This document shows, piece after piece, positions 1 through 6,589 of a stretch of DNA of 8,244 nt (within the stretch, counting starts at the first letter, position 1; each line of letters opens with the position of its first letter). Both the position numbers and the translations under genes were made by a program. Under the pieces are notes generated by a model. That model was not told where the DNA came from and made no database searches. It worked only from the letters and a program-made list of their open reading frames with translations. The stretch covers positions 1-8,244 of the forward strand of contig CAMLDH010000159.1 of the NCBI GenBank assembly GCA_946478765.1. Reading direction: 5' to 3'. This DNA comes from an uncultured Oxalobacteraceae bacterium (lineage in GTDB: Bacteria; Pseudomonadota; Gammaproteobacteria; Burkholderiales; Burkholderiaceae).

Positions 1-2095
1 ATGCATTGACGGCGGCAATATCAAGATCCGCGCCGCTCGATGCAAGCAATGCGGCAACCTCGTTCCGCTCCATCAGCACGGACAGCATCGCTCCGACGCC
101 AGCGGTCTGTTCCATACAACGACCGCGCTCGACGACGAGGCGCAGGGTGGTTTCCAGATCCATCACTCCCGCGACATGCGCTGCCGCATATTCGCCGATG
201 CTGTGTCCGACGACAAATTCCGGCTCCACCCCATAGTGCTGCCAGAGCCTGGCCAACGCCAATTCAAGCACGGCTATCGCCGACTGTGCATAAGGCTGGC
301 TTTCCAGCAATGCTCCGGCGCGATCATCGAGCAGTACTTCCCGGACAGGGCGCTCCAGGAATCCGGAAAGAATCGCATCGCATTGATCCACATAGGCGGA
401 AAATACCGGCTCCGTCCGATAAAGATCCTGCCCCATTTGCACGTATTGCGTTCCCTGGCCCGTGAACAGGAAGGCGACACGATGCCGCTGCTTGGCCCGG
501 CCATTGCTCATCATCGGATGCGCATAAGCGTCTGCACCGGCATAGGCTGCGAGTTGGCCGGCCAGCTCGGCCGCATTGCAGACCGATACCGAAAACCGCT
601 CCGGCAAATGCGAACGGCTCGCCCAGGTCGCAGCGCAAATAGGCGCCAGCGCTTCTGCATCAAGCTCGATCACTTTTTCGGCATACGCAGCAGCGAGTTG
701 CTTTAAACTCTTCACGCTGTTGGCGGACAGCGTGAACAAGCATGGCGCCTCAGGGATGGTATTCGGCTCCATGGGCGCGGTGCTTGAGGCGCGCTCGGGC
801 GCACTCTCCAGTACCACATGGGCATTGGTCCCGCCAATGCCAAACGAACTGACGCCAGCGCGCCGTCCATGCATCGAAGGCGCCGGCCAGTTCGTCAGCT
901 CGACAGGAATATGCAGACGGCTGGCAGAAATATCGATATAGGGATTCAGTTTGTTCAGGCCGGCAACCGGAGGAATTTGCCCATGCCGCAGGACTTGTAT
1001 CGCCTTGATCAAACCTGCGATACCGGCAGCAGATTCCAGATGGCCGATATTCGACTTGACTGCGCCCAGCCAGCAAGGACTGACCGCATCACCCGGCACA
1101 TCCAGGACCCGCCGCAAGGCCGCCACCTCGATCGGGTCCCCTAGCGCGGTACCGGTACCATGCGTTTCGACATAGCCAATTGTTTCCGGCGCAAAGCCGG
1201 CGCAACGCAACGCAGTCAATACGGCCTGTTGCTGCGCCAGTCCATTCGGCGCGGTCAAGCCATTGCTATGGCCGTCCTGATTAACGGCGGAACCGCGAAT
1301 CACGGCAAGTACCCGGTCGCCATCCCGCTGCGCATCGCTTAATCGTTTTAGCACGACGATACCGCAACCTTCGCTTCGCACATAACCATCGGCGGCAGCA
1401 TCAAAGGTATGGCAACTTCCAGTCGGAGACAGCATATTCGCCTCGCTGAAAATCATGCCGTAATCAGGCGAAAGCACCAGGTTGATCCCACCCACCAAAG
1501 CCAGATTACTTTCGCCGCCACCCAGACTCCGGCAGGCCTGATGGACCGCCACCAGGGAAGACGAACAAGCGGTATCTACCGCCAAGCTTGGACCTTGCAG
1601 GCCAAGACAATATGAGATGCGATTGGCGGCGATACTGAACGCATTGCCGGTTCCGGAATACGCATCGCGCCCCAACCCGGCTGCCCGCTGCAGCCGGCTA
1701 TAGTCATTGGTGCTGATGCCGATATACACCCCTGTTGCCGATCCGGATAACTTTTCAACTGGAATATTTGCATCTTCCAACGCATGCCATACGGTTTCGA
1801 GGAGAATGCGCTGCTGAGGATCGAGACTGCCTGCCTCGCGTGGGGAAATATTAAATAACCCTGCATCAAAGCCATCAATATCGTCCAGGAATCCTCCCCA
1901 CCGATAAGGGGCGGAGGGGGCTGCGGCAAATCCGGTCAAGCGGCTGCGCTCTGCCGGCATTTCCTTCACCACCTGACGCCCGTCAGCAATCAGTTTCCAA
2001 TACGCATCCGCCGAATCCGCATCGGGGAAACGGCAAGCCAATCCGATCACGGCAATGGATTCGTAATGTTCGATCAATGTTTTAGATTTATTCAT
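1..2095 (-). CDS. Modular type I polyketide synthase, N-terminal KS-AT part (3' end beyond window)
   Basis: First module of a cis-AT type I polyketide synthase. The 698 visible codons are open to the left window edge. The ketosynthase starts almost at the N-terminus (IAVIGLACRFPDADS, about residue 12) and carries the full catalytic triad: Cys177 in VDTACSSSL, His312 in VETHGTGTALGDP and His352 in KSNIGHLESAAG. It ends with FGIGGTNAHVVLE. An acyltransferase follows from about residue 540 (FLFTGQGTQY) with nucleophile Ser632 in GHSIGEYAAA. GHS-I-G is more usual for malonyl- than methylmalonyl-specific domains, but the HAFH/YASH specificity region lies outside the window. All four motifs share one frame, so no frameshift is seen. 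There is no loading module and almost no N-terminal docking segment. The ACP gene ends 97 nt upstream, so the KS probably takes its starter from that ACP. The SD is weak (AGGACGAG). The downstream modules and product are unknown. Confidence 0.96.
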   Translation of the reverse strand, partial: MNKSKTLIEHYESIAVIGLACRFPDADSADAYWKLIADGRQVVKEMPAERSRLTGFAAAPSAPYRWGGFLDDIDGFDAGLFNISPREAGSLDPQQRILLETVWHALEDANIPVEKLSGSATGVYIGISTNDYSRLQRAAGLGRDAYSGTGNAFSIAANRISYCLGLQGPSLAVDTACSSSLVAVHQACRSLGGGESNLALVGGINLVLSPDYGMIFSEANMLSPTGSCHTFDAAADGYVRSEGCGIVVLKRLSDAQRDGDRVLAVIRGSAVNQDGHSNGLTAPNGLAQQQAVLTALRCAGFAPETIGYVETHGTGTALGDPIEVAALRRVLDVPGDAVSPCWLGAVKSNIGHLESAAGIAGLIKAIQVLRHGQIPPVAGLNKLNPYIDISASRLHIPVELTNWPAPSMHGRRAGVSSFGIGGTNAHVVLESAPERASSTAPMEPNTIPEAPCLFTLSANSVKSLKQLAAAYAEKVIELDAEALAPICAATWASRSHLPERFSVSVCNAAELAGQLAAYAGADAYAHPMMSNGRAKQRHRVAFLFTGQGTQYVQMGQDLYRTEPVFSAYVDQCDAILSGFLERPVREVLLDDRAGALLESQPYAQSAIAVLELALARLWQHYGVEPEFVVGHSIGEYAAAHVAGVMDLETTLRLVVERGRCMEQTAGVGAMLSVLMERNEVAALLASSGADLDIAAVNA

Positions 2096-2192
2096 GGCTA
2101 TGTCTCGTCCTGCGCCGATCTGCACCCGATGCAGCGCGGGCGACCCGGATACGGCTGATGCCTCAGTGATTTTTATTCAATACCGGTTCAGC

Positions 2193-2540
2193 TTAATGAG
2201 CGGCGCCGCGTTTAGCGCGAACGCCTGCCAGCACCCTGGCATTGATAGACAAAGCTTTGGCCAGCGCATCGATTGACGGATGGTCATAAGCAATGGTCGG
2301 CTCAACTGCACATCCAAGCCAGTGACCCAAATCGCCCGACAACCCCACCATGGCAGAAGAGTCCATGCCATACCGTTCGAACACCATCGACGTATCTACC
2401 GCATCCAAGGCCATGCCGAATACATCGGCAAGATAGCGTATGAGCCACTCTTTAATCTGCTCTTCGAGCGCACCCTCGGTTTCCGTTCCTGAACTCATCG
2501 CTGCTGCATCAACCGTCAAAGGTTGTATTTGCTTGCTCAT
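2193..2540 (-). CDS. Stand-alone acyl carrier protein (FAAL partner, JamC-like)
   Basis: A 115-residue discrete acyl carrier protein. The phosphopantetheine site is Ser61 in ERYGMDSSAMVGLSGDLG, the D-S motif at the start of helix II. The following LSGDLGHWLG stretch is typical of carrier proteins that work with fatty acyl-AMP ligases. An N-terminal extension of about 24 residues, polar and Ser/Thr-rich, precedes helix I (EEQIKEWLIRYLADVFG). The start is set by a purine-rich SD (GAGGGGGG, 2544-2551). The gene lies 42 nt after the desaturase and 97 nt before the PKS, consistent with one transcript. Inferred role: it receives the fatty acid from the FAAL as a thioester, presents it to the membrane desaturase at the cytoplasmic face, and delivers the product to the PKS ketosynthase. 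It needs a PPTase encoded elsewhere. Identification as an ACP is secure; the JamC-like role rests on gene order. Confidence 0.93.
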   Translation of the reverse strand: MSKQIQPLTVDAAAMSSGTETEGALEEQIKEWLIRYLADVFGMALDAVDTSMVFERYGMDSSAMVGLSGDLGHWLGCAVEPTIAYDHPSIDALAKALSINARVLAGVRAKRGAAH

Positions 2541-2543
2541 GTT

Positions 2544-2551
2544 CCCCCCTC
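2544..2551 (-). promoter_or_regulatory. Ribosome binding site of the ACP gene
   Basis: GAGGGGGG on the minus strand followed by AAC and the ATG. The small ORF upstream of the desaturase has a nearly identical start context (GGAGGGGAACATGAG), a resemblance that may reflect shared ancestry or selection for strong initiation. Confidence 0.6.
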
Positions 2552-2555
2552 TATG

Positions 2556-2600
2556 CTCAGTTTTTATACTCAGTTTTTATACTCAGTTTTTATACTCAGT
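2556..2600. repeat. 13-bp tandem repeat, three full units plus a partial fourth
   Basis: The unit CTCAGTTTTTATA (plus strand) occurs at 2556-2568, 2569-2581 and 2582-2594, followed by CTCAGT at 2595-2600. On the coding strand each unit reads TATAAAAACTGAG and carries a TGA. The desaturase stop codon lies inside the array, and the remaining copies fill most of the 42-nt gap before the ACP start. The unit length is not a multiple of three, so slippage would change the gap length and possibly the last residues of the desaturase. The AT-rich copies could leave the ACP ribosome binding site unpaired. Confidence 0.9.
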
Positions 2601-3563
2601 TCTCATCACTCTCAACTTGCTCAATATCGTCTGGTCTGGCCGCACGACATTTGACACCAACCGCATCTTCTCCAGTAATCGAATCACCAGCGCCGCAATA
2701 TCTATCTGCCACCAATGGAATCCAAAAAATGCCGAACTTGGGCAAGCATGATGATTGTTGTGCCAACTATCCCCAAGCGAGGGAATGACAAGCCACACAT
2801 TGTTGGTACTGCGATCCCGCGTCGCGAACGGGCGATGCCCAAACACGTGCGAGAAAGAATTAACCGCAAAAATCGCATGGGAAGAGAAAAACAGCCGCAC
2901 CCCGCCGCCCCAGAGCAAGCCTTGCCATGCACCTGCAGCCGACCGCTCCAGCAAGGCGCCGATCAGGGCAGGAAGCACCAGTCCCGCCGCAACCCAGAGG
3001 TAATAGTGCTTGCTCAATCGAACAATCAGGCGATCCTGATACAGGTCTTTGCAAAACAGGTTGTTGTTGGTCAGTCGATGCTTGGGCATCCAGCCGAGGT
3101 GCGCGTGCCAGAGTCCTTGCAACCGGCTGTCGACTTGACGTTCCCCGATCCACCAGGGCGAGTGCAGATCACCCGCCTGATCGGAAAACCGGTGATGGCG
3201 CCGGTGATTACCCACCCAATAAATAGCCGGACCTTGTGCCGCCATGCTTCCCATAATGCACAGCAGTGCCTTGATGACAGGACCGGTTTGAAACGCACGA
3301 TGACTCAAAAACCGATGAAATCCGACAGTGATGCCTAACATGCCTGCGCAATACATGAGCAGTGCGAGAACGACCTCCCAGGACTTGAGATCGCCCGCGA
3401 CAACTTCGCCGACTGCGATCAAAAATGCGAGTGTCGGCAGAGCGATCATTGCGACAGAATGCACACGTTGCGCCAAGCCCCCGTCCTGCGCCAGAATATA
3501 TATTCCGCCGTCGCGTGCAGGATGAGATGCCTGCGGTTGAAGGTTCTCCTCTTCCTTGTTCAT
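2583..3563 (-). CDS. Membrane di-iron fatty acid desaturase (JamB-like desaturase/acetylenase candidate)
   Basis: A 326-residue integral-membrane desaturase of the acyl-CoA/acyl-lipid desaturase superfamily. The iron-binding histidine boxes are complete: HRFLSH (83-88), HRRHH (120-124) and HNNHH (268-272), with the accessory NSFSHVFG (His239) also present. Hydrophobic segments at about 37-56, 64-82, 96-112 and 188-204, plus one near 212-235, fit the family topology with the boxes on the cytoplasmic side. The length is normal. The start has an SD GGAG six bases upstream, and the start codon overlaps the stop of a 51-residue ORF (ATGA). Lying between a FAAL and a free ACP, it probably desaturates an ACP-bound fatty acyl chain rather than bulk lipids. 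Relatives in jamaicamide-type pathways make terminal alkenes or alkynes, but sequence alone does not reveal position or degree of desaturation. An ordinary delta-9-type enzyme recruited to the operon is the main alternative. Confidence 0.93.
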   Translation of the reverse strand: MNKEEENLQPQASHPARDGGIYILAQDGGLAQRVHSVAMIALPTLAFLIAVGEVVAGDLKSWEVVLALLMYCAGMLGITVGFHRFLSHRAFQTGPVIKALLCIMGSMAAQGPAIYWVGNHRRHHRFSDQAGDLHSPWWIGERQVDSRLQGLWHAHLGWMPKHRLTNNNLFCKDLYQDRLIVRLSKHYYLWVAAGLVLPALIGALLERSAAGAWQGLLWGGGVRLFFSSHAIFAVNSFSHVFGHRPFATRDRSTNNVWLVIPSLGDSWHNNHHACPSSAFFGFHWWQIDIAALVIRLLEKMRLVSNVVRPDQTILSKLRVMRTEYKN

Positions 3564-3715
3564 TTATAGCTCCGCGACCGGCAGTCTTGCTTTGCTTGTC
3601 CATCCTGCGTAACGGCAGTTTTCCGATTCGATTGCGTCGAACCCTCGCTTGACATTCCCGCGCTCTTGACAGACTCGCCGGATACCGGGAGTGTGCAACA
3701 TACCTGATGACTCAT
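3560..3715 (-). CDS. Small ORF (51 aa) translationally coupled to the desaturase
   Basis: An ATG at 3715-3713 follows a strong SD (GGAGGGGAAC) and opens a 51-codon frame whose TGA overlaps the desaturase ATG as ATGA, the usual arrangement of translationally coupled genes. It begins 15 nt after the FAAL stop and fills the otherwise unexplained FAAL-desaturase gap. The peptide starts MSHQVCCTLPVSGES, then is polar and Ser/Gln/Lys-rich (KTAVTQDGQAKQDCRSRSYK), with three cysteines, no membrane segment and no recognised domain. Its start context and first residues loosely resemble the ACP gene (MSKQ, then MSSG against MSSEG about 15-20 residues in), so it may be a relic of a duplicated ACP 5' end. 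A coupling peptide and chance are the alternatives. The frame could also begin at 3730, but the SD favours 3715. Confidence 0.45.
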   Translation of the reverse strand: MSHQVCCTLPVSGESVKSAGMSSEGSTQSNRKTAVTQDGQAKQDCRSRSYK

Positions 3716-3730
3716 GTTCCCCTCCATCAT

Positions 3731-5554
3731 TTACACCACACCCGCAACGGATAATGCGCCTTGACGATAGAGCGTCCGGCATAGATTGCGCTGAATTTTT
3801 CCGCTAGTGGTTCGAGGAATGGTTTTCGGCTTGATTAACACCAGATCGTGCAGTTGAACATCGAAGTTCCGGACGACGGCCTCGCGAGCACATAACAGAA
3901 TTTCTCGTGCGCAGGCAGTATCAAGATGCCGCCGTGCAATCTCATGCACCACAACCAGTTTCTCTTCCCCCTTGATGTCGAGCGAAAAAGCCGCGCCATT
4001 GCAACCTTCCAGAGCTTCGTGAGAAACAGCAATCACATCCTCGATGTCATGAGGATATAAATTACGTCCCTTGATAATAATCAGCTCTTTACGCCGGCCA
4101 GTGACAAAAAGTTGCCCGTCCTCAATGAAGCCCAAGTCACCAGTCCGCAAAAAGGGACCTTCACCGGAATCGGCCAGGCATGCCTTGAAATGCTCCTCGG
4201 TTGCCTCGTGGAGGTTCCAGTATCCGCGGGCAACGTGAGAGCCTTTTACCCAAATCTCCCCGACCGCGCCATCATTACAACGCAGTTTTGTATCCGGGTC
4301 GACAATCAGCATCTGTTGATCGCCCCAACTCACGCCACACCCAACCAGCGTCAGTTTCGATTCGGTCGGACCGGCACTGATGACCGTATTCTTCTCCATT
4401 GCGTCTGCGGACACATCCCGCACGGGAAAGCCTTGCCCTGCCGGCCCGCCAGTGACAAACACGGTGGTCTCCGCCATACCATAACAGGGAATGAAAGCCT
4501 TTCTGGAAAAACCGGCAGCGCGAAACTTTTCGCTAAACCGCTCCAAGGTTTCCGCACGCACCGGTTCAGCACCGTTGAAGGCCAGCCGCCAGCTGCGCAG
4601 ATCCAGATCTGCCATTTGTTCCGGCGTGATAGCGCGAACGCAAAGCTCATAGGCAAAATTTGGCCCGCCACTGGTGGTCGCTTGATATTTGGAAATTGCT
4701 TGCAGCCAGCGCACCGGTCGTTGCATGAATGCCATCGGCGACATCACCACGCATGGCGTACCGAGATAAGCCGACTGCAGAATATTCCCCACCAATCCCA
4801 TGTCGTGATGCACAGGCAGCCAATTCAAGTAAATCGTATCCGGCCCGTGCGCAAAAGCGTCCTTGATCATCTGCTGGTTGGTCAGCAGGTTATCGTGAGT
4901 GATGGCAATTCCTTTTGGCGTGCCGGTGGAGCCGGACGTGTACTGCAGGAATGCGATAGACGAACGGTGCTGCGACGGTGGCCGCCAGTGCTCTGCCAGT
5001 TGTGCGACATTTTCGGCACGCGGTGCATCAACTGCCACGATGGGAATGGCCTGCATTTGCGGGGATGCATTTAAACGCGGCATCAAACCATGCAGCGACA
5101 GCTCGTCTGTCAATATCAGCTTCGCCGCACAATTGCTCGCGATCGCACACAGCTTCTCCAGGCCCTGCTGACGGCGTGGCAGACTGACCGGAACGGCAAT
5201 CATGCCGGCATACATGCATCCCAAAAGCGCAACGATAAAGTGCTGCCCGGAGGGGAACAACAACAACACCCGGTCTCCCTCGTTCAAGCGGTTTTGCAGC
5301 AATGCGGCCATTGCACGCGCCTGTGCATCAAGCATCGAAAACGTTAGCGTGCTCTCTTCGGTTTCTCCGTCCTTCAGGAAAATAAAAGCTGACGCATCGA
5401 CTTTCGTGCTGTGCTCACGCACCACCTCGACCATGGAGCGGTAGTTCGCTTGATCGAATTCGCGTTCAAAGTTCAAACGTGCATTGGATCGTGTGACGCC
5501 ATCTCCTGCCATAGTGCTTTCCATGGCGCCATCTTGCTGGCTTGCTATTGGCAT
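3731..5554 (-). CDS. Fatty acyl-AMP ligase / acyl-ACP synthetase (JamA-like)
   Basis: An adenylate-forming enzyme of the FAAL class, 607 residues from the chosen ATG. Motifs in order: YTSGSTGTPKG (about 205-215, P-loop), LPVHHDMGLVG (246-256), FNGAEPV (326-332), CYGMAET (357-363), RTGDLGF (470-476), GRRKELIIIKGRNLYP (486-501) and PRTTSGKIQR with the adenylation lysine near 586. The HHDMGL, NGAEPV and NLYPHDIE forms, plus an inserted segment around VGCGVSWGDQQMLIVDP, mark it as a FAAL rather than an acyl-CoA synthetase. It activates a free fatty acid with ATP and transfers it to a carrier protein, most likely the free ACP three genes downstream. The frame extends upstream to a TTG at 5596, but the ATG at 5554 has a clear SD (GGGGGAG six bases away) and is preferred. 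The chain length it accepts cannot be read from sequence. Confidence 0.95.
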   Translation of the reverse strand: MPIASQQDGAMESTMAGDGVTRSNARLNFEREFDQANYRSMVEVVREHSTKVDASAFIFLKDGETEESTLTFSMLDAQARAMAALLQNRLNEGDRVLLLFPSGQHFIVALLGCMYAGMIAVPVSLPRRQQGLEKLCAIASNCAAKLILTDELSLHGLMPRLNASPQMQAIPIVAVDAPRAENVAQLAEHWRPPSQHRSSIAFLQYTSGSTGTPKGIAITHDNLLTNQQMIKDAFAHGPDTIYLNWLPVHHDMGLVGNILQSAYLGTPCVVMSPMAFMQRPVRWLQAISKYQATTSGGPNFAYELCVRAITPEQMADLDLRSWRLAFNGAEPVRAETLERFSEKFRAAGFSRKAFIPCYGMAETTVFVTGGPAGQGFPVRDVSADAMEKNTVISAGPTESKLTLVGCGVSWGDQQMLIVDPDTKLRCNDGAVGEIWVKGSHVARGYWNLHEATEEHFKACLADSGEGPFLRTGDLGFIEDGQLFVTGRRKELIIIKGRNLYPHDIEDVIAVSHEALEGCNGAAFSLDIKGEEKLVVVHEIARRHLDTACAREILLCAREAVVRNFDVQLHDLVLIKPKTIPRTTSGKIQRNLCRTLYRQGALSVAGVV

Positions 5555-5598
5555 TTTTTCTCCCCCGCTCTCATAGACACTTTGCTGCCTAGACAATT

Positions 5599-5733
5599 AG
5601 ACTTCAAGCCAAAGTCGATAAACTCATCGCTGACGTTATAGTGGGACTGGATGGCTGCGCTGAAACGTCGGAAGCGAGGCCTGCATTGCTGAATTTTGTG
5701 CATGCATGGCTGCTCTTTCTCCCGGGGTTTTAA
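5599..5733 (-). pseudogene. Possible stub of an acyl carrier protein in frame with the FAAL fragment
   Basis: Directly after the stop of the FAAL fragment the same frame stays open to a TAG at 5545-5547. Within it, SHYNVSDEFIDFGLKS matches the end of helix I, the loop and the phosphopantetheine-attachment motif of a carrier protein (DFGLKS, with the candidate serine codon at 5601-5599). Carrier similarity stops right after that serine, just before the SD region of the next FAAL gene. An ATG at 5703 would give a 52-residue peptide, but it has no clear SD. The simplest reading is that an ancestral FAAL-ACP reading frame lost its middle and its end. The match is short and judged by eye, so chance is possible. 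Confidence 0.3.
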
Positions 5734-6093
5734 TTAATTAGCGATGAATTTGAGCGTGCCTGTTTCGGCAGCATGCACGATGGCGGCGCGCCGTTCCGCA
5801 TGCCAGTTATGCCGCATCAGATAAGCGGGTACCGCAATAACGCCGGCATAGAGACAGCCTAAAAATGAAACGACGTAGTCGAGACTGGAAGGAAAAAGAA
5901 GCAGAATGCGCTCACCTTGAAGTGAACGCAGCACTAAATTCTTGGCAAAAATCTGCGCACGATGGTGCAGCATTTGGTAAGTGAGCTGCTTCTCGTGACG
6001 CTCTCCGTCTTCAAAAAATACCAAGGCTGGACGAGCCGGGAATTTTTCTGTGTGTAGCGAAATGACTTCGTTGAGTTTCAACTGCAACTTCAT
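5734..6093 (-). pseudogene. Truncated FAAL: N-terminal fragment only (119 aa)
   Basis: A 119-codon frame with an excellent SD (AGGAGG, 6099-6104, five bases before the ATG). It aligns with the N-terminal region of the full FAAL next door: ALVFFEDGE against AFIFLKDGE, ILLLFPSSLDYVVSFLGCLYAGVIAVP against LLLFPSGQHFIVALLGCMYAGMIAVP, then AIVHAAETGTLKFIAN against AIASNCAAKLILTDE. It ends at TAA, followed by AATTAATTAA, well before any ATP-binding or catalytic motif, so it cannot be an active ligase. The two copies differ at many residues, so this is an old or separately acquired paralogue rather than a fresh duplication. It is the first frame after the operon promoter. It may still be translated, or may act only as leader sequence. 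Confidence 0.75.
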
Positions 6094-6095
6094 TG

Positions 6096-6104
6096 CCCCC
6101 TCCT
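6096..6104 (-). promoter_or_regulatory. Strong ribosome binding site of the FAAL fragment
   Basis: AGGAGGGGG on the minus strand ends two bases before the ATG at 6093, with the AGGAGG core five bases away. A seven-T run (coding strand, just upstream) follows a weak CCAA/TTGG hairpin, which could act as a poor attenuator; the stem is too short to call a terminator. Confidence 0.6.
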
Positions 6105-6198
6105 AACAAAAAAACCCGCCAAATATTGGAAGCCAAGCAAATTATTTTTATTTTAAGAATGCCATCCAAAACTGCAGGATCGAAACTGCCGCGGCCGG

Positions 6199-6227
6199 AT
6201 TATCTCGCCAAGTTCACAATATGACAA
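6199..6227 (-). promoter_or_regulatory. Sigma70-type promoter of the FAAL-desaturase-ACP-PKS operon
   Basis: On the minus strand, TTGTCA (6222-6227, 5 of 6 to TTGACA) and GATAAT (6199-6204, 5 of 6 to TATAAT) are separated by exactly 17 bp. Transcription would begin near 6192, leaving an untranslated leader of about 100 nt before the FAAL fragment at 6093. No comparably good promoter was seen between the downstream genes, so this one probably drives the cluster. Assignment is by eye. Confidence 0.55.
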
Positions 6228-6276
6228 GCTTTCAAGCTAAATGTTTCGATGCACTTTACGGAATACATATTCCTGA

Positions 6277-6480
6277 TCCAAGGATTTATCAAATATCTTT
6301 TTCGAAACCTCGTCAGGATCTTTCAGCTATGGATGTAAGCAACGAAACACGAGAACAAAAATACATTCACCGCCGGGGTCGGTTGCTGAACAGGTCATCG
6401 ACGAGGTGGATCGTCTTCGCACCGGCAACGTTACTGCTCCCCCGATAGAACAGCCGGCCAGAATCCATCTGGATTTTTAA
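6277..6480 (+). pseudogene. Possible 3' end of a decayed plus-strand gene
   Basis: A plus-strand frame opens after a TGA (6274-6276) and runs 67 codons to a TAA at 6478-6480 with no ATG. Its last 35 or so codons look protein-like (VAEQVIDEVDRLRTGNV, then TAPPIEQPARIHLDF), with an amphipathic acidic helix and a proline-rich tail. The upstream half looks random. The stop lies inside the left copy of the 32-bp direct repeat, which would fit the 3' end of an insertion-sequence gene abutting its terminal repeat. I do not recognise the family. A longer overlapping frame (6221-6448) is less convincing. Confidence 0.25.
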
Positions 6481-6500
6481 CTAAAAATGCGACATTGATT
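6469..6500 (+). repeat. 32-bp imperfect direct repeat, left copy
   Basis: Matches 7010-7041 at 27 of 32 positions (core GATTTTTAACTAAAAATG here, GAATTTTTAACCGAAAATG there). The preceding GGCCAGA and ATCCATCT blocks (from about 6456) are also shared with the right side, where they are split by short insertions. The motif is reminiscent of the multiple terminal repeats of IS21-family elements, an inference only. Confidence 0.75.
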
Positions 6501-6589
6501 CAACACCATTGGTAGCAACAATATCCTCGTCATCGTCACGCATGAGTGGTTGGACAGCCATACGACCCAGCAATGAGAATTGGTATTAA

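Noticed and set aside
2715..3338. Plus-strand frame of 207 codons opposite the desaturase
   Set aside because: Antisense shadow; the desaturase histidine boxes on the other strand settle the coding strand.
3564..3782. 72-codon minus-strand frame starting inside the FAAL end and stopping exactly before the desaturase ATG
   Set aside because: It starts within the FAAL coding sequence with no good SD. The 51-residue frame in the same gap has a strong SD and ATGA coupling and is preferred.
4112..5074. Long plus-strand frame (320 codons) opposite the FAAL
   Set aside because: It is antisense to a gene with a full set of motifs, and its translation has no recognisable domain. Typical shadow of a GC-rich gene.
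5555..5596. Upstream TTG start of the FAAL (14 extra residues)
   Set aside because: The ATG at 5554 has a GGGGGAG SD at ideal spacing, whereas the TTG has none visible.
5600..5680. Internal promoter before the full FAAL (TATAAC near 5635)
   Set aside because: The best -35 partner matches only about 3 of 6 bases. The upstream promoter at 6199-6227 is far better.
6481..6561. 26-codon minus-strand frame (MAVQPLMRDDDEDIVATNGV...)
   Set aside because: The composition is plausible, but it is very short, has no convincing SD and overlaps the direct repeat. Insufficient to call a gene.
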